Below, in pieces: positions 1 to 11,966 of a DNA stretch of 64,000 nucleotides (the stretch's first letter is position 1; each line of letters opens with the position of its first letter). The DNA comes from Spiroplasma corruscae. GTDB taxonomy: Bacteria; Bacillota_I; Bacilli_A; Mycoplasmatales; Mycoplasmataceae. The stretch is taken from positions 682,001 through 746,000 of the forward strand of contig NZ_CP022535.1 in the NCBI RefSeq assembly GCF_002237575.1, in the 5' to 3' direction. Both the position numbers and the translations under genes were made by a program. Below the pieces are notes generated by a model. It did no database searches, was not told where the DNA came from, and saw only the letters and a program-made list of their open reading frames with translations.

Positions 1-2049
1 AATTTTAATTTCTTCTTTTTCCAATAATATGACAAGACATTTTTCAACCAGTAATCTTATTGAGATTGATAATATTATTTTTCTTTTCAACAAATCATAT
101 ATTGGTAAAGAGTTAAAATTATTTTCCTTAATTATATTATTTGAGTTATTAATAATAGTATCAATTATATTATCATTTAGAATAATAACTTCATTCAATT
201 TTATACCTCATCTAGAGTAAATTTTAGTAAGATCTAATCATTTTTTATTCTGGCAACTATAATAGTGCAAAGATTCATCTAATAAATTACTATCATCAAC
301 AATACTATTTATATTTCTTAAAACAGGAAGTAATGCTGTTACAATATATTTTTTATTATCAGAGTTTTGTAAATTATCTATTCAATTTTTAAATACTTTA
401 ATAGCATTATCTTTATTATCATATAATTCTTTACTATCTTTATCAAAGAAATCACAAAAGTCTAGAAGACCTGTAGTTTTATTTTTCGATACCATAATAG
501 TTTTAGTTTTGTTCAAGTCATACTGGCATGACCTAATAAAATCAAAATTATGAGATAGTATAATTAATTTGTTTTTTTTATTATCATGTATAAAATCAAA
601 TAGATATTTCAAAATTGAATGTTTATTTTTATAATCAAATGATTCTACTAAATCATCCAATATTAGTAAAATAGGACTTTCATTTTTATATTTCTCTTTA
701 ACAATATTAATAGAGAATAATAACTCAAGGAAGAATACAACTTTTTTTTCTCCTGAACTAAGAGTGTCGTCCATTAATGAATCAAAATTTTTGTTTACAT
801 TTCCTTCACTATCCTTAACTTCAAAAACAAATTGTGGTGAATCATAACCTAATATAGAATTATATCTATTTTCAATTCTAACATCAAATGGAAAATCAAA
901 TAATTCATTATAATCTTTTATTATTTTGTCTCATTTTGTGTCATCATACTCGTTAATTAATTTCTCCTTACTTTTAAAATATTCTTCTACATTCTTAACT
1001 TCATTTAAATATTCAATGATAATTTCCTTTTGATCTGAGAAAACTGATTCAAAATAGTCAATTAAAAAATTATCAAGGTTTTCGGTTTCCTCAAATACTC
1101 ATGAGTTGTTCTCATTTATCATATAACTAACTATTTTTTTTGATACTGAACCAGTTAATTCTTTTTCTATAATTTTTATAAGATTTAAAGTATCCTCGGA
1201 CTTATATATATCATTTAATACTCTATTATATAAATCATTTAATTTATATTTATTATCAATAATCTCTTCAATGTTATTTACTAAATCCTTAATTACTAAT
1301 TTATTTCCTACATTAAAAAATTTTTTATTTTTATCGCTAAAAAGTTTGTGTATTTGTTCTAACTCATTAAATGTAAATGAATCATTAGTATAATGAGATG
1401 ACTTTTTAGTAAATATATGTTCTCTATATGCTTTAATTTTATCAGAGTTTTCCATAAAAACTTTTACCTTATTGTCTAACAAAATCTCTAACAGTTTACA
1501 ATCTAAATTCTTATCAATAAACTTATTTTCTCATTTTCTAGCTCTAAGAAAATCAATGACTTGTTTTCAATCTAATTCTTTATTTGCATTTGTAATTCTA
1601 CAAATAATATTATTAACTTTTGAATTGTCCCTAAAATTGAATTTTGACTTTAGAATTTTATAAAGCTTGTCAACTGATATTTTTCTTTTTTCTCACTCTT
1701 CTTCAATCTCTTTTTTAAGAAAATCATTTTTTATTAATGAAACAATTCCTTCAATATTAGATAATTTAACTTTATCATATTCATTAACAAAACAAATTAC
1801 TCTATCATCTGAATCTGATTTAACATTTGTGTAATTTTTATTAAAAATAGTAACGTCATAATCAGGCATTTTATGAAATCATCTCTCTTCAATCTCTTTT
1901 GAATTAGTTATATTTTTTAAAGCTTTTACCAATGATGTTTTCATAGTTCCATTATTTGCATAAATTAATGAGCATTTATCTTTAGATAAGTCTAAAGATT
2001 TATTAAAACCTTTTATTCCATAGACATTATTAAATTTATTTATAATCAT
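1..2049 (-). CDS. ABC/AAA_13-type ATPase, probable conflict-system ATPase (3' end outside window)
   Basis: The reading frame is open from an ATG at 2047-2049 to base 1 when TGA is Trp, so at least 682 residues are visible and the C-terminus lies outside. A strong GGAGGT ribosome binding site sits 6 bases upstream. The N-terminus carries a P-loop of the unusual form NNGTMKTS (about residues 30-38), which I associate with the AAA_13/RloC-like family. The ABC signature SSGEKK is near residue 431 and Walker B LILDD near 463, with a coiled insert between, as in SMC/OLD/RloC-like ATPases. Such proteins usually act as sensors or ATPase subunits of phage-defence or anticodon-nuclease systems; no nuclease domain is visible before the window edge. 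It follows the 2137-3567 gene but is separated by a terminator hairpin, so it may have its own promoter. Family call fairly sure; specific role unknown. Confidence 0.75.
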
Positions 2050-2092
2050 TATATACCTCCCCAATATTATGATTTTACAACTTAATAAAGAA

Positions 2093-2123
2093 AAAAACAC
2101 TAATAGTTTGCATTAGTGTTTTT
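2093..2123. terminator. Bidirectional hairpin terminator between two minus-strand genes
   Basis: AAAAACACTAAT (2093-2104) pairs with ATTAGTGTTTTT (2112-2123) around a 7-base loop. There are A and T runs on both sides, so it can terminate on either strand. It lies between the stop of the 2137-3567 gene and the start of the ATPase gene. Confidence 0.75.
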
Positions 2124-2136
2124 ATATATAAGGAAA

Positions 2137-3567
2137 TTATTTGATAAGTTTTAAAACCTTATCATGTACTTTTTTTACTGATTGGAAATAAATTAACTTT
2201 TCTTTTAGATTTTCTAAGTTTGTTTCTTTATTTATAGAGTTTTTATGAGCCATGTGTTTATTATAGAATTTTTTTAATGCAACCAAATCATTACTATCTA
2301 TTTTTATTTTCTTCATATTTTCTCTAACACCTGATTGTGACATTTCACCAACCAGTATGTTAATTTCTTTATGAAGTTTTTCTACATCATTCAAATGATT
2401 TGTAACTTTAGTTATATCTTCTTCACTCATAACTCTTTTATCACTATTAAAAATTTCTATTAAATTGCTAATAGTGTAATCTAATTTATTATTTAAACTA
2501 TAAATTACTAATAACTCTTTTAAATTTGTGTAATTACTTAAGAAAATTTTTAATACATCATCACTTCAATTAAAAGTTTCTTCTTTATTAATTAATAACT
2601 TTAGTCCTAATGTAATAAAATTGTTTGAATTCTTAATTTTTAAATATGAATTAACGGTATTGCATTTAATTAAATAAGAATTAATATTTTCTATTATATT
2701 TAATAATAACTTATTTTTAACTTCGTATATTTTATTGGAATCTATAAGAAAGTTTAGAGCTAATTCAGAAATATTTTGATCTTTACTATATTCAATCACC
2801 GAAGAAGAATATCAGTATGTACCAAAGAACTTACAAATTTTAACTTGTCTAACTCCAACTTCTTCAATAATGTATAGATCACTATCTTTGAAAAATTTAA
2901 GTTCTTTTTCATTAAGATTCATGACGTATTCATTATTTAATTGATCAAATCTGCCTTCTAAAATTTGATTATCGTATTTTAAATCTAATAAATTTATGTT
3001 CCTCTCTTCAATAGATGAAGTAAAATCCTTTAGTGATAATTCATAATATTTATTAGAGTTATTTACAAGTTTTATTTTACATATATTATTCTCATAAATA
3101 TATTCATAATTATCATAGTCATCATCGATCAAAATGTTTTGAACTACTTTTGAACTAACAAAGTCTTCATCAGGGTTTAAGTTATTAATTATATAATTCC
3201 CATCTTTATAAATATCACCTGCAAATACTTTATTACCAATAATAGTTATATCTAATGACGGGTAATAATAATATTCTCAATTACTTACTTGAAATGTTGG
3301 GACTAAGGAATTGTTTAATATATTTTCTATATCTTCACCAGAAAATTCTTTAGACTTTTTAAGATATAGGCTAGAAAATAATTTATATAAACTTCCATTC
3401 CCAGTAATTTCTTTTATGAATTCAATAGCTTGTATTGGATCTTTGATATTTTTTATTATCGATGCAACTAAATATAAGTCAAAAGAGGATTTTTTAAATA
3501 TTTTTGTAACAACTTCAATTTTTCTTAAATACTTAGATAATTTTAAACTTACTATCCCTTTTGTCAT
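2137..3567 (-). CDS. Uncharacterised protein encoded downstream of SF1 helicase
   Basis: 476 residues with TGA as Trp, from ATG at 3565-3567 (GGAG eleven bases upstream) to TAA at 2137. The start lies inside the last 35 bases of the upstream helicase gene, so the two are translationally coupled. I recognise no domain, no signal peptide and no clear membrane segment. The N-terminal 90 residues are basic and helical-looking, the centre is rich in Asp, Asn and Tyr, and the C-terminal 100 residues look coiled (repeated Lys-Glu-Leu). The tight coupling to the helicase suggests a partner subunit, perhaps for target recognition or effector function; that is inference only. Confidence 0.7.
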
Positions 3568-6061
3568 AGTTTATTTCTCCATTTGGTGTTATGCTAATTT
3601 TTATTCCTTTTGACTCGATATATTCGATAATATTATTTAAGTAATTATTTTTACCACTATTAGGAGCAGACATAACTAATTTTTTTAGATTTATGTTTCC
3701 GAACAAGAATAACTTATCTTTCGCTCTTGATAGTGCAACATTAATTCTTCTGAAATCTTTCAGAAAATTAAGTTTATTAATATCCGTAACAACTGTGCTT
3801 ACCAAAACAATATCTGATTCTTTACCTTGAAAAGCATCTATTGTATCAATCTCGTAACTTCTAAATTTTATTTTTAGTTTATTTATTAGTTTGCTATTAT
3901 CTCTTATGAAATTCCTCAACTGATCTTTATAAGGAAATATTGTTGATATCTTTATTTCTTGTGGATTTTTAACATTATTAATTAAATAGTTTAACATTAC
4001 TTTAATTGCTTCGTTTTCATATATATTGAAACGTGATGTAGAGTTTGAACTACTAGATTCAGTTCCATTTAAAGGTTCTATAAAATAAACATCTTTATCA
4101 TTACTAATTATTTCTTGGTCTTCTTTAAATGCAACTAATTTATCATCTTTATCTTTTCTATTACATTTTAATTGATTATCATAGAACACATTATAAGTAG
4201 AAAGAATTTGTTCAGTTGATCTATAGTTCTCATTTAACAATACTAGTCTGTCACTTTCCTCAGCTTTTTTTATAGTTTTAGAAAAGATTGATTCTATATA
4301 TGTTTTTTCAAGTAAGTCGAACTTTTCTTCATCATAAGATTTTAAATCTTTTACATCATCTTTAGAAAACTCTAAGATTGGTGATAGTTGATAATCATCA
4401 CCTACTAATATTATTTTTTCTACATACGGTAAGTATCTTAAAACTTCTGTGATTGGGCATTTAGAAACTTCGTCAATAATTAATCACTTAAAGTTTTCTA
4501 ATACTTGATAACCTTTTCTTCCAGAAATTGCAGTTGTAGTTGTTGTTGCGCCAATCACATAATAATCATCTGGTAACTTTTCAGTAAATGATATTTTCTT
4601 CTCTCCCTTAAATTTTTTATAATCATTTAATATGTTATTTTTGATCTCTTCATTTTGATAATCATTAATGTATTCTTCAAATTTTGAAGCTCATGTATCA
4701 AATAAAGTTTCATCAATATTATTTAAATCATATCTATTATATTTATTTGTAATTCTTCTCGGAATAACTGGGTCTTTATTCTCAACTAATTTATCCAGTA
4801 CATTATCAATAGCAATGTGTGTTTGAGATGAGATAATGACTCTCTCTTTTAATTCTTTTGTAATGTATTGGATTATTGAGTTAATAACATGAGTTTTTCC
4901 GGTACCTGGAGGACCTTTTATCAATGTAATCGGATTTGAATCAATACCTTTTAGGAATGCTTTTGTTTGAGAAATGTTCAATCCTTTAGTATATAGTTCA
5001 ATATTATTTATTTTATTATAGATTGTTTCATTTGGCATTTTTGCATCACCAATTAAATATTCTAATAAATTAATTGCGGTTCCACTATTACCTTCTTCAA
5101 TTAGTTTTAATGAATTTTCAATTGACTCAATTTTTATTTGTTGACCTTTATCATATAATAATAAATATTTGAAATCTATTTCTTTATCATAACTAACACT
5201 TAGAACTAAGCTATCTCTATCTTCTTTTATATATATTAATTCAACTTGAACTAATCCATTAATATTATTTGAATTAACTTCACTATAATTACTCAGGAAT
5301 AAATTTTCTTTTTGTCTAGTTATTTTTTTATATATATTAGTTTTCTTTTTTACTCTTATTTTTTTTAATGTAAGTATATCTTTTTGAATTGATTTATTAA
5401 TGTTCTCCTTAGAAGAAGGAATTGTATAACCGATTAATATTTCATTATTATCATATACTGGTTCGAAATCTTTATAAATTGTTTGTAACTCATTATTATT
5501 ATTAAATAATTCTTTACAAGTTGAACTAATAAAATATTCTTTTTTAGATACGTTTTCAATCACAAAATTATCATTATTATTTATTTCATTATATAGTTCT
5601 TTATAGTATTTAAATATATCCATAAAATCAGAGAATTGAGATATATTGAAAACAAAATCCTTACTATTGATTAAACTCTCAAATAAAGTTCTTAATTCTT
5701 CAATACTACTTGGCTCTAAATCATTAAAACTAATTGATTTAGTAAAACCTTTTGTTTGTTCATACGATTTATTTTTGAACACTTTATACTTATAAATAAA
5801 CATATTAGCACCTAATGGTGTTCTATAATCACAACTTAATGAAGCATATAAAACTAATAATCCAACTGATAATTTTATTATTACTTCTACATCTTTTATT
5901 TCTTTAATTAAATCTGGATATTTTAAATCTTTTTCAATAATTATTTTTTTTGTAGTTATTTTAGAATTAATAAAAGAATTTTGTTTTAATTCAGTTTTGA
6001 TAATTTTAAATTCCTCAACATTATCAAGGAACTTTGCATTTGTTAATTTGAATTTAATCAT
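3533..6061 (-). CDS. Superfamily 1 DNA/RNA helicase (AAA_11/AAA_12, Upf1/Dna2-like)
   Basis: 842 residues. The helicase motifs are in order: motif I KGPPGTGKT near residue 382-390, motif Ia with QTHIAIDNV, motif II LIIDEVSK near 527, motif III with VGDDYQLSP, motif IV NENYRS near 612, motif V DAFQGKESD near 745 and motif VI RRINVALSRAKDKL near 770. This is the layout of SF1 ATP-dependent helicases of the AAA_11/AAA_12 pair. The N-terminal 370 residues are not recognisable and may be a nucleic-acid-binding or substrate domain. The ATG at 6059-6061 overlaps the preceding small gene by 19 bases and has GAGG upstream; the 3' end overlaps the next gene by 35 bases. The three genes therefore form one coupled unit, likely in phage defence or DNA processing. 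Confidence 0.9.
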
Positions 6062-6483
6062 TGTTGAACCTCTTTTTTACAATATAATTCTGATATTTTA
6101 TTTTTATTATACCTATATAATCTTTCACTTTTATCTGTTCTTCTTTTATACAATTTTTTATTTGTTTTTAGTTTGTTAATTCTAGTGTAATTTTTTTCAT
6201 CTAACATTCTATCAGTAAATAAATTTAGTCTAGATCTAGTTTTTCTTTCTTTAAAATAAATGTCATTCTTCAATGCTGCTTTATATAACTCATATTCTGC
6301 TTTTAAAATTAATCTTGGTTTTTCCAAACATCAATCTTTATGGTCTTTCTTAATACCTCTAATTTCTTTAGCTTTGTGACTAGCTTCTTTAAAACTATAT
6401 GCAATTATAGGTAAATAAATAGCAAGATATTTATTTCTCCCAACATGACCAAATTTACATAATATTAAATAGTATTTTTTGAT
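6043..6483 (-). CDS. Small basic protein heading the SF1-helicase operon, likely ATC start
   Basis: 146 residues ending in TAA at 6043, with very many Lys and Arg. The N-terminal part contains KFGHVGRNKY, then LPI, then a helix rich in KEASHKAKEIRGIKKDHKD. I recall a small uncharacterised family with a Cys-x3-GHVG-x-x-K-Y motif next to helicases in other Firmicutes and Mollicutes, but I cannot confirm it here. No ATG, GTG or TTG lies in frame before codon 53 (a TTG at 6325-6327). An excellent Shine-Dalgarno sequence, AGGAAGG at 6491-6497, sits 7 bases upstream of an ATC at 6481-6483, and an in-frame TAG lies at 6496-6498. I therefore place the start at ATC. The 3' end overlaps the helicase gene by 19 bases. 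Confidence 0.65.
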
Positions 6484-6488
6484 AGTAT

Positions 6489-6497
6489 CACCTTCCT
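6489..6497 (-). promoter_or_regulatory. Ribosome binding site deciding an ATC start
   Basis: AGGAAGGTG on the minus strand ends at the correct distance from ATC at 6481-6483. It is the only good Shine-Dalgarno sequence in the 5' part of the small gene and overlaps the in-frame stop codon, so initiation must lie downstream of it. Confidence 0.55.
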
Positions 6498-6543
6498 AAA
6501 TTTGTAATCAAAAAAAATAACGTCTTATTTTGTTTTTTTTGTT

Positions 6544-6745
6544 AGGTGTACAACCTACTCAGATTTAAAAACCTTTTTGGGTGTATGGACTTTATTAAAA
6601 AGTTCCTTCGTTTTGCATAATTATAATAACATATAGAAAATAAAAAGCAAACATAAATATTTACTTTTTTTAATTTCTTTTAAATGGGTGTACACCTAGT
6701 TGTGCAAAACGAAGGAAATACACCCTTGGTTTTTACGTTTTGCAA
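6544..6745. promoter_or_regulatory. Operator-like region with inverted repeats upstream of the helicase operon
   Basis: The 15-base word TGCAAAACGAAGGAA is present twice in opposite orientation (minus at 6603-6617, plus at 6703-6717), with a partial third copy near 6735-6744. GGTGTA or TACACC half-sites recur near 6545, 6580, 6687 and 6719, and 6687-6696 is the perfect palindrome GGTGTACACC. A minus-strand promoter with TATAAT at about 6620-6627 lies just upstream of the first repeat. The arrangement looks like a repressor-controlled promoter for the 6483-2137 genes; the binding protein is unknown. Confidence 0.5.
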
Positions 6746-6797
6746 GTTAATTATAACTTAAAGTACACTTAATGTCTATAAAAAAATAAAATTTAAA

Positions 6798-7752
6798 CGT
6801 TAATCTAACAATATCAATATTAATTTATTTTTGTATTTTTTGATTCTAGCATTTCTAAATTTATAAGTAAAATCGATATCATAATTATTTAAAATGTTCT
6901 CTTTAACTTTTGATTATAGTTCACTTATTTTTAAAAAGTTGTTATCAAATACTATATATAATCAATAATTTGAATCAAATATCACTTCGTCTTGATTTTA
7001 ATATAATCATCTTATTAATATCATAGGTTCATTTTTAATAATATCTTTATAGTTACCTAATTTTGACAATTAATCTTTTAATTTTTGACCCACTGACTTA
7101 GATACATTTTAATCATACATAACACCATTAATATAAAGTTATCAGATTTATTATGAACTAATGTAGGGATAATATCTTCATAAAATTAAAAAATTACACA
7201 ATCAATTTAATCATTCCTAAAAGTATTTATTTTTTTTTATTTTTCTAAACTTCTTAACAGAGATAGTTAAAATTTCATCTTTTTCTTCTTCTGCTAGTTC
7301 ATCTTTTCTATTTAAAACATTAACATAATAATCAAAACCATTTGCATTGAAAGGTCAATTTATATCATAACCATAATATTTGTGGTAATCATCCATTGCA
7401 ATATTCATTTTACAAAAAGAGTCTTTACCATATTTATATTCGTTTCTTAACTCGGTGAATAGTTTTTATAAATATCACAAAGTATTATGATATCCTTTAA
7501 AATAATTAAAATTCGGTATTTTCTTTATAACCATCAAACAATATGCTTGTACATAACTATAATATTGAATATCATTAACAATAAAATTATAATTATATTT
7601 CTTAAATTGTTCTGAAACATCACTTGTTCCAGAAAAAATATAACAAAATAATTTTACTTCCTTTGTTATATTATTTGCTTATCAATCACTTCTTCAATAT
7701 AATTTAATAATCTCTTTTTTAACCAAGATACTACAAAACACTAACTTCATAA
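6798..7752 (-). pseudogene. Decayed D12-class DNA adenine methyltransferase
   Basis: The minus strand starts MKLVFCSILVKKEI at 7752 and then breaks repeatedly by frameshifts and TAA codons. A stretch near 7480-7660 reads FSGTSDVSEQFKK, NYNFIVND and IQYYSYVQAY, which closely matches the SAM-binding motif I region of D12-class N6-adenine methylases (F-x-GTG-x-V-x3-FK, then ND-x-x-YYSYV). A second open block at 7240-7450 contains MDDYHKYYGYDINW and VNVLNRKDELAEEE. A third near 6810-7010 reads NYDIDFTYKFRNARIKKYK. At least three frameshifts and several stops mean no functional enzyme. It lies directly downstream of the PD-(D/E)XK nuclease gene, so it was probably the modification gene of this block. 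Confidence 0.6.
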
Positions 7753-7820
7753 TTACTATTTTAAATATTAATATATAAAAATAATTATATATAATATAAC
7801 TCTATATAATATATATTTTT

Positions 7821-8768
7821 TTAGTTATCAAAAATCTCTTCTAATGTTAAATTTTTAAATGAAAATAAATTAACTTCATAAGTAACTTCTTTAATCAAAT
7901 CAGAATGATTTTCAATATATGGAATTTCTTTTGTGTCTATAAACTTAAGAATAACATTCTTATGATCGAACCTAACAAGAGTTCTATTATCATGTGATTT
8001 CTTTATTTCCTCAAAGGTATCTTTAATCTCGCTTGCTAATTGAGGAATTTTTAAAAATCAATCAATTAAATCGATTACAGTTTGTCCGCTTTTTTTTACT
8101 AATTTAATACTTACAGCTGCATAATAATCATTTATATTTTTATTAACTTGGTCATTTTTCATCTTAAACATTCCATCTTGGCTTGTTGTAGTCTTAACTT
8201 CAATATTAATATTTTTATTATTATGATCAATTTGAAAATCTGTTTTTGAAGTAAACTTTTTACTTTTAATATTTTCAATGTGATAAGAACTTGAAAGTTC
8301 GTTTAAATATTTTTGGTTTTTTTGTATAACCAATAACTCTCCAATTAAACCTATTTGAAACTTTTTATCTATTTTTCAAACAACTCCAAATATATTTTCT
8401 AATTCACAAACAATATCATAAATACTATTTTCAGTTGCTTGTTGTAAAAATATTTCATAAATCATTCTAGCTATTTTTTCTGGGCAATTTTTCACTAAAA
8501 AAATTATTTCTGCATCTGTTTTAGTATCGTCAATCTCAAGTAATAATCTATCAGATGGGAAACCAATTGCTCTTTCATCTTCTTTAGCTGCTACACCTAT
8601 TCCACTAATTGATGGGTAATATGAGAAGTTGGGTTTATTAAGAGTCTTAACACCCTTTGGTAAGTTACTAAAATCTTTGATTTGTTTTAATATAAAATAT
8701 TGATTTGAACTTTGTATTTTGCCTCAAGCAAATCCATTTGAGTTTTCTAAAATATTAATGTTTTCCAT
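7821..8768 (-). CDS. DUF4420-like PD-(D/E)XK motif protein (restriction nuclease subunit)
   Basis: 315 residues from the ATG at 8766-8768, two bases after the Z1 gene stop; an in-frame ATG at 8781-8783 is an alternative and neither has a good ribosome binding site, consistent with coupling. The fold signature is at about residues 176-192: TDFQID, then IEVKTTT, giving the D...E-x-K metal site of the PD-(D/E)XK nucleases. The upstream part with GERA-like and FPSDRLLLEI segments also fits DUF4420, a family found beside Z1 and MORC/MutL-type ATPases. Length fits the family. It probably acts as the DNA-cutting component of the DndC/GHKL/Z1 cluster. Confidence 0.8.
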
Positions 8769-8770
8769 AC

Positions 8771-10195
8771 TTAACTTGTTCATTTCAAAGACATTGTTTT
8801 AAACAATTCTTCTATTTTCTCCTTTTTTCCAGAATTATGTTCATATAATTTACTATACATATCTCTTATATTACTTTCTAAATAATAAATCTCTTCATAA
8901 AATTTTTTAGCTACTTTAGTTACAAATATTTTCATTTCTTTAATGAATTGTTCTCTGTACCCAAACCACCTTGCTCTTTGTAACAATGTGTCTGATGTCA
9001 GATTATTTGGTGAAGCGTGATTTATCATAATTTGATACAATAAATTATCAAATGTAATACCTCTTGATAATAAATTACCACCAATAATTATTTCTGGTGT
9101 ATCTTCTCTAATATAATTAATTCCTTCAATCGTATACTTAACTTTTAATGCATTTAAATATAATTTAAATTCTTTTAATTCATCTCCACCAACATGATTT
9201 AAAAAAAAGTCATCTTTTTCAATTTTTATTAAATTTACAATAAATCTAAAATAAGTGGCTAGGTTTTTTATCTTATTTTTACTACTATCAACATTTATTA
9301 AAAACTGAAAATTTCTTGAATACTTAAAACATATACATAGAAAATCTGTAATAGTATTTTTCATAAAATTATTCAATTTTTCGTTGTTATAACTAATATT
9401 TTTTAAACCTTCTACTAAGTTTTCCTCAAGCTCAATATAACTATTATTATCAATAAATTCTTTTAATCCACAATAACTTTTAGAAGAACTTAATGGCACT
9501 AAATAATCTGGAGTTAATGAATCTGTATATGATAATAAATTTGCGTAAGGTGTAGCTGTAACAGAAAAATATAATTTATTTTTTGTTTTATAACTTAGTA
9601 ATTTGTCAATATTTGTATTAACTGTTCTATCTACTTTGCTTTTCTCGGAAGAAGCTTCGTCTGCTTCGTCATCTATTATAATAATCTTTCAATCTTCATA
9701 ATCAACTTCTGATAAATCTTGAAAATTTTTAAGTAGATTGGAAATGTTTTGTTTAATCCCATACAAGAATTGACAATTTTCTGATTTAAGAAAAAAATTA
9801 TTTAGTTCTTTAAAATCTTTGAAACTACAATCCTTATTAGATTCCTTGAATCTACTTACGTTTTGTATATTTAAATTATTTTTTGTACCAGTAAATAATA
9901 TAAATTTATTAAATCCTTTATCTCTTAACATAGATGTTAAAAATATCATATTATTTGTTTTACCTGATTGAACTTCACCAAATAATAAAACTTTTTGTAT
10001 ACTTTTATTAAGATCTATGCATTTGATAACTTTATCCATATTAACTTCAATAACATCACTTAATAAGTTAATGCCATACGAAGGATTATCTTTTATAAAT
10101 TTATCCTTTGTTAAATTAAAAGTTTTCTCTGGAATGAATTTTGTTTCTCTTTTTATTGATTTATCAATAATTAATCTTGCTTTACTAGTCGACAT
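8771..10195 (-). CDS. Z1-domain SF2-like helicase/ATPase
   Basis: 474 residues, ATG at 10193-10195 with GGAG upstream, overlapping the GHKL gene end by 11 bases. Motifs: Walker A GEVQSGKT (73-80), DEAD-like box IIIIDDEADEAS near 171-182, motif III SVTATPYAN near 212, and the Z1 hallmark GGNLLSRGITF (372-382) followed by LLQRARWFGYR (404-414), equivalent to SF2 motifs V and VI. The Z1 superfamily is known from MORC/MutL-linked restriction systems and from the MzaABCDE anti-phage system. It likely couples ATP hydrolysis to DNA translocation for the adjacent nuclease. Confidence 0.9.
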
Positions 10196-11966
10196 TATGT
10201 AAAATCTCCACTATTTGAAATATTTTATTTAATCTTTCTTTATCGCTCTTGCATGTTGAAAGAGAACATAATATTAAATTTATGATTGGGTTAATCAACA
10301 CCAATAAAGATTCATCTTTGATACCTTTCTTGAATCCATAAAAGTCTTTGTTAACATGAAGTATTAGTAACTGAACCCCATCTAAAATAGAACTTTCAAC
10401 CTTAAAAATTCTTAAATTATCATTATCAAATTCAGTGTTATTAATATTATAAGTTAGGTTGTATAAAGTATTAGCAGTCTCTAATTCTCTAACAGAAAAC
10501 GAACTAATAGTTCTCTCGTCATCATTATCCGGGTCAATCATAGTTAATTCTTTTGGAATAACATCAAATTTTTCTAGTGTTTTATTTTTATTAACAATTT
10601 CTGAAAATCTTTCAATTTCTTGTTTTATTTCTTTATCACTTTTAACTTGTTCATCCTTATGAAAAATTAATTCAAGCATTTCTCTAAATATAGGTTCAAG
10701 GTTGCTTTTGAATACTGATATAATATTTTTTTCGATATCTTCTTTAACAGTGCCGTGAAAACCCATTTTATTATTATCAACTCTAAATATCTTTTTATCA
10801 TCCAGTTCAATTTCACCGATAAATCTATTATTTATATAATAACTTTTATTTGATAACGCTTTGTCAAATGATAATCATGTTAGAGTATTAAGTTTTGAAT
10901 TAGGACCAGCGATAATTGCTCTTCCATCTTGATAAACAGATAACCCATTATATTTTAATAATGCATCATTCTTACCAATAAATCCAAATATAAACGGAAT
11001 CTTGTAATTTTTATACTCATTTTCAGCTAATGCAATTTTACACTCAAATTTAAATTCTTCTTGCTTTTCAAATTTCTCAAATATATCACCGTATGTAAGA
11101 CCTACAAAACCAACATTATCTTGTAATTTATTTTCATAAGCTTTTTTTAATATGTTATATCTTTCTTTATATTCTCTTGTTGTATTTATATTTTTTCCAG
11201 GAGCATATTCATAATCATTTTTCCCAAAGCTTGATATAAATGAGTTAGGGATCATCGCTTTTGTAATGTCTATACTTTTACCATTAGACATCTCTTCATT
11301 ACCTTTTTTATTAATAAAACTCAAATTAATAGACAACATTCCTTTTCTCAAGAATCTAGCATATCTACATGCTATTTGTTCTTCTAAGGCTTTTCCTGTA
11401 TTTTTTTCACCTTTTCTAAACATTTTTGCATCATATCTACCCGCATGAACTGATTTTAAGTGTAATTTATCAATTTTTATAATAGTACCATTTTTATAAT
11501 CAAACTTATAACCTGATTCCTTTGATATATCAATATTTTTTACATCTGTAAAATAAAAATCCTCATCTTTTAATTCATCAACATCTAGAGTTAATGAGTA
11601 GGCAAAATTATCATTTATATGCTTAGTGTATATTCTTAATCTTTTTCCAAATCAAATGGAAGCCATTTTCATCCCAACACCAAACATGTTTAAAGAATCA
11701 CCTTGTTCATACTCAGACTTACCATTTTTAATTGCAATGTCTCTTTTATCATATGGTATTCCACAAGCATCATCAGCAATTATCATGTATTCATCCTTTA
11801 AATTTACTATAACGTTAACGTTAACATGCTGTTGATTATAATCAAGAGCGGATTGAATTGAATTATCGATAAATTCTGAAATCATATATATATGACTTGT
11901 TGTTTTATCAATATATCCTAGAAACTCTCTATTAGTTCTAGGTATTTTATTTTTGTTTTCATGCAT
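10185..11966 (-). CDS. MORC/MutL-like GHKL ATPase of restriction-type cluster
   Basis: 593 residues. The Bergerat ATP-binding fold is clear: N-box EFIDNSIQSA (31-40), G1 box DDACGI (65-70) and G2 box with FGVGMKMA (95-102). I chose the ATG at 11964-11966 because GGAG lies 10 bases upstream; a GTG at 11973 is too close to it. Prokaryotic MORC-type GHKL proteins are established partners of Z1 helicases and DUF4420 nucleases. The 5' end overlaps the DndC-like gene by 20 bases and the 3' end overlaps Z1 by 11, so the block is strongly coupled. The C-terminal 250 residues have no recognised domain but contain acidic stretches. Confidence 0.85.
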
